Positions 62,999 through 64,000 of a DNA stretch of 64,000 nucleotides are shown here, piece by piece. This stretch comes from Psychrobacter immobilis (lineage in GTDB: Bacteria > Pseudomonadota > Gammaproteobacteria > Pseudomonadales > Moraxellaceae): positions 1 through 64,000 of the forward strand of contig NZ_CAJGZJ010000003.1 in the NCBI RefSeq assembly GCF_904846225.1. The letters are read 5' to 3'. Position numbers and translations under genes: made by a program. A model generated the notes under the pieces. It did no database searches. It saw only the letters and a program-made list of their open reading frames with translations, and was not told the origin of the DNA. Every line of letters starts with the position of its first letter. Position 1 is the first letter of the stretch.

Positions 62999-64000
62999 TT
63001 ATTGACTGAAAGCTTTTAGCTCTTCTACAATCTCAAAATCGACTATGACTTCATCATCATCTTCTAATACAGGCGCATCGACGTTTTCATATGCCCAATC
63101 GTTAATAGTTTCAATGGCGCCATTTATCATTAGGTTAAGCGACTCGCATAATACGTTAACAGCTTCACGTTGCCATACCTCAGCACTAATAAGCTGATGA
63201 TATAATTGGCTATGACTACTATCTAAGCCATCTATGGTCGGCTTGTTATCTGAGTTTTCAATAAGCACATTACTCTGCTGATCAGTCGCCGTCTGATTAA
63301 TTATCTCTAAGGTTTCATTTTCTTCTGACTCATCCTCTACGGCAAAAATGCTGCTTAGCATCGCTTTAGCTACTGCTGTCTCGCGTTCATGTAGGGCTAA
63401 TAGTTCAGCGTCAAAACTAAATAAGGTGCTGTTTTTGCTGCTATTATCTTTGGCTTGAGGCGCATTATTTATGCCCGTGTTTACTTTTTTATTCGTCGTC
63501 AACTGATGGATATCACTAGTCACTAACGTTTTATCTAAACCTAAAGCTTGATATAGCTTTTCGATTTGTTTAATTTGACTGGGTTCGATATTACCATTCG
63601 CTAAGGCAACCGTAATAATGAAACGGCTGATAAAACCAATATATTGCTCATCAAGAGTAGCCAATGTTGACTTTAGACCCGCCATATTTGCTGGAGTGTT
63701 TAATTGCCATAGCAAATAAGCTCTAAGCGAGTCTTTTTCAATAGTGCTCAGCTGACTGTCTTCATTGAGCAGCGTCAATAAGGTGTCCACTTCCCTTTTA
63801 TCAACATAGCCATTAATAGTCGCTACCATGGCGCCCAGCCTCATGGCTAAACCGACTTGATAGAAAGATGAACTGGGCTTAAACTCTTCACTAAACGCAT
63901 CATAACCACCAGCAAATAACACAGCGTAACCATCTGATTGCAAGCGCGTCTGATGATAACGTTGGTCAGGAGCAATACCAAAACCGGCAAGCTCTAGCAG
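62999..64000 (-). CDS. sngA: TerB-domain protein of a Shango-type defence operon, cut by window edge (SngA-like)
   Basis: The reading frame is open to the last base of the window, so the gene starts outside it; an internal TTG at 63943 is not the true start. The 334 visible residues carry a TerB-type helical domain (GAMVATINGYVDKREVDTLLTLL and ALANGNIEPSQIKQIEKLYQALG) and a C-terminal region like TerB-C, with W-Q-REAV and an acidic end (LEDDDEVIVDFEIVEEL). TerB domains bind metal through acidic residues. The gene is first of the operon in transcription order. Shango's SngA is the TerB-domain component. Confidence 0.82.
   Translation of the reverse strand: MLELAGFGIAPDQRYHQTRLQSDGYAVLFAGGYDAFSEEFKPSSSFYQVGLAMRLGAMVATINGYVDKREVDTLLTLLNEDSQLSTIEKDSLRAYLLWQLNTPANMAGLKSTLATLDEQYIGFISRFIITVALANGNIEPSQIKQIEKLYQALGLDKTLVTSDIHQLTTNKKVNTGINNAPQAKDNSSKNSTLFSFDAELLALHERETAVAKAMLSSIFAVEDESEENETLEIINQTATDQQSNVLIENSDNKPTIDGLDSSHSQLYHQLISAEVWQREAVNVLCESLNLMINGAIETINDWAYENVDAPVLEDDDEVIVDFEIVEELKAFSQ

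Noticed and set aside
59301-64000. BREX operon
   Set aside because: The ATPase is BrxD-like and the helicase BrxHI-like, but pglX, pglZ, brxA and brxC are not present in the window; the TerB gene fits Shango better.

Overview
The window looks like chromosomal DNA of a Moraxellaceae gammaproteobacterium, most probably Psychrobacter. This is an inference from gene order, protein style and moderately AT-rich intergenic DNA; no rRNA is present to confirm it. No rRNA, tRNA, CRISPR array, complete insertion sequence or prophage was recognised. Most of the window is core genome, with two accessory-looking blocks: an 11 kb secreted/outer-membrane protein locus (20546-31505) and a phage-defence-type operon running off the right edge (59301-64000).

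Layout. 125-7519 (minus strand): kdsB, lpxK and msbA for Kdo activation, lipid A phosphorylation and lipid A export, a decayed exbD remnant, then parB, parA and rsmG, a block often found near the replication origin. 7895-12820 (plus): a Lon-like protease, a WYL regulator and a TerD-family protein. 13258-14692: a voltage-gated type potassium channel and a small Cys-rich tail-anchored protein. 15244-19837 (minus): aceE-aceF of pyruvate dehydrogenase. 20546-31505 (plus): three secreted Ig-like/DUF11 proteins, a 1.77k-residue outer-membrane barrel protein with DUF11 and SdrD-B-like modules, and a small secreted protein. 31583-36332 (minus): TetR regulator, endonuclease/exonuclease/phosphatase-fold protein, glycine-zipper protein and glycerol kinase. 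36897-43362 (plus): TolC, YihY, HlyD and two ABC-2 permeases with no ATPase gene. 43669-46804 (minus): sthA, a lipoprotein and ppsR, divergent from ppsA (47451-49835). 49980-52444: RDD protein, then rpsF-rpsR-rplI. 52856-57026: a small ORF, a GntP-type permease with glycerate kinase, and a crotonase-fold protein. 57333-58986 (minus): RidA-like protein and a D-amino-acid dehydrogenase-like oxidoreductase.

The right end (59301-64000, minus) encodes a TerB-type protein (cut by the window edge), a BrxD-like P-loop ATPase and an Lhr-like DExH helicase. This is the composition of the Shango anti-phage system (sngA-sngB-sngC), so the family is known although this copy may be new.

A dispersed MITE-like element of about 145 bp recurs in intergenic gaps: seven copies and one deletion derivative, with TATAGTCA-type terminal inverted repeats and a conserved central hairpin. 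Several other short direct and inverted repeats occupy intergenic DNA. The metabolic genes fit growth on organic and amino acids: gluconeogenesis from pyruvate (ppsA with its regulator ppsR), pyruvate oxidation (aceEF), glycerol and glycerate entry, amino-acid deamination, and NAD(P)H balancing (sthA).
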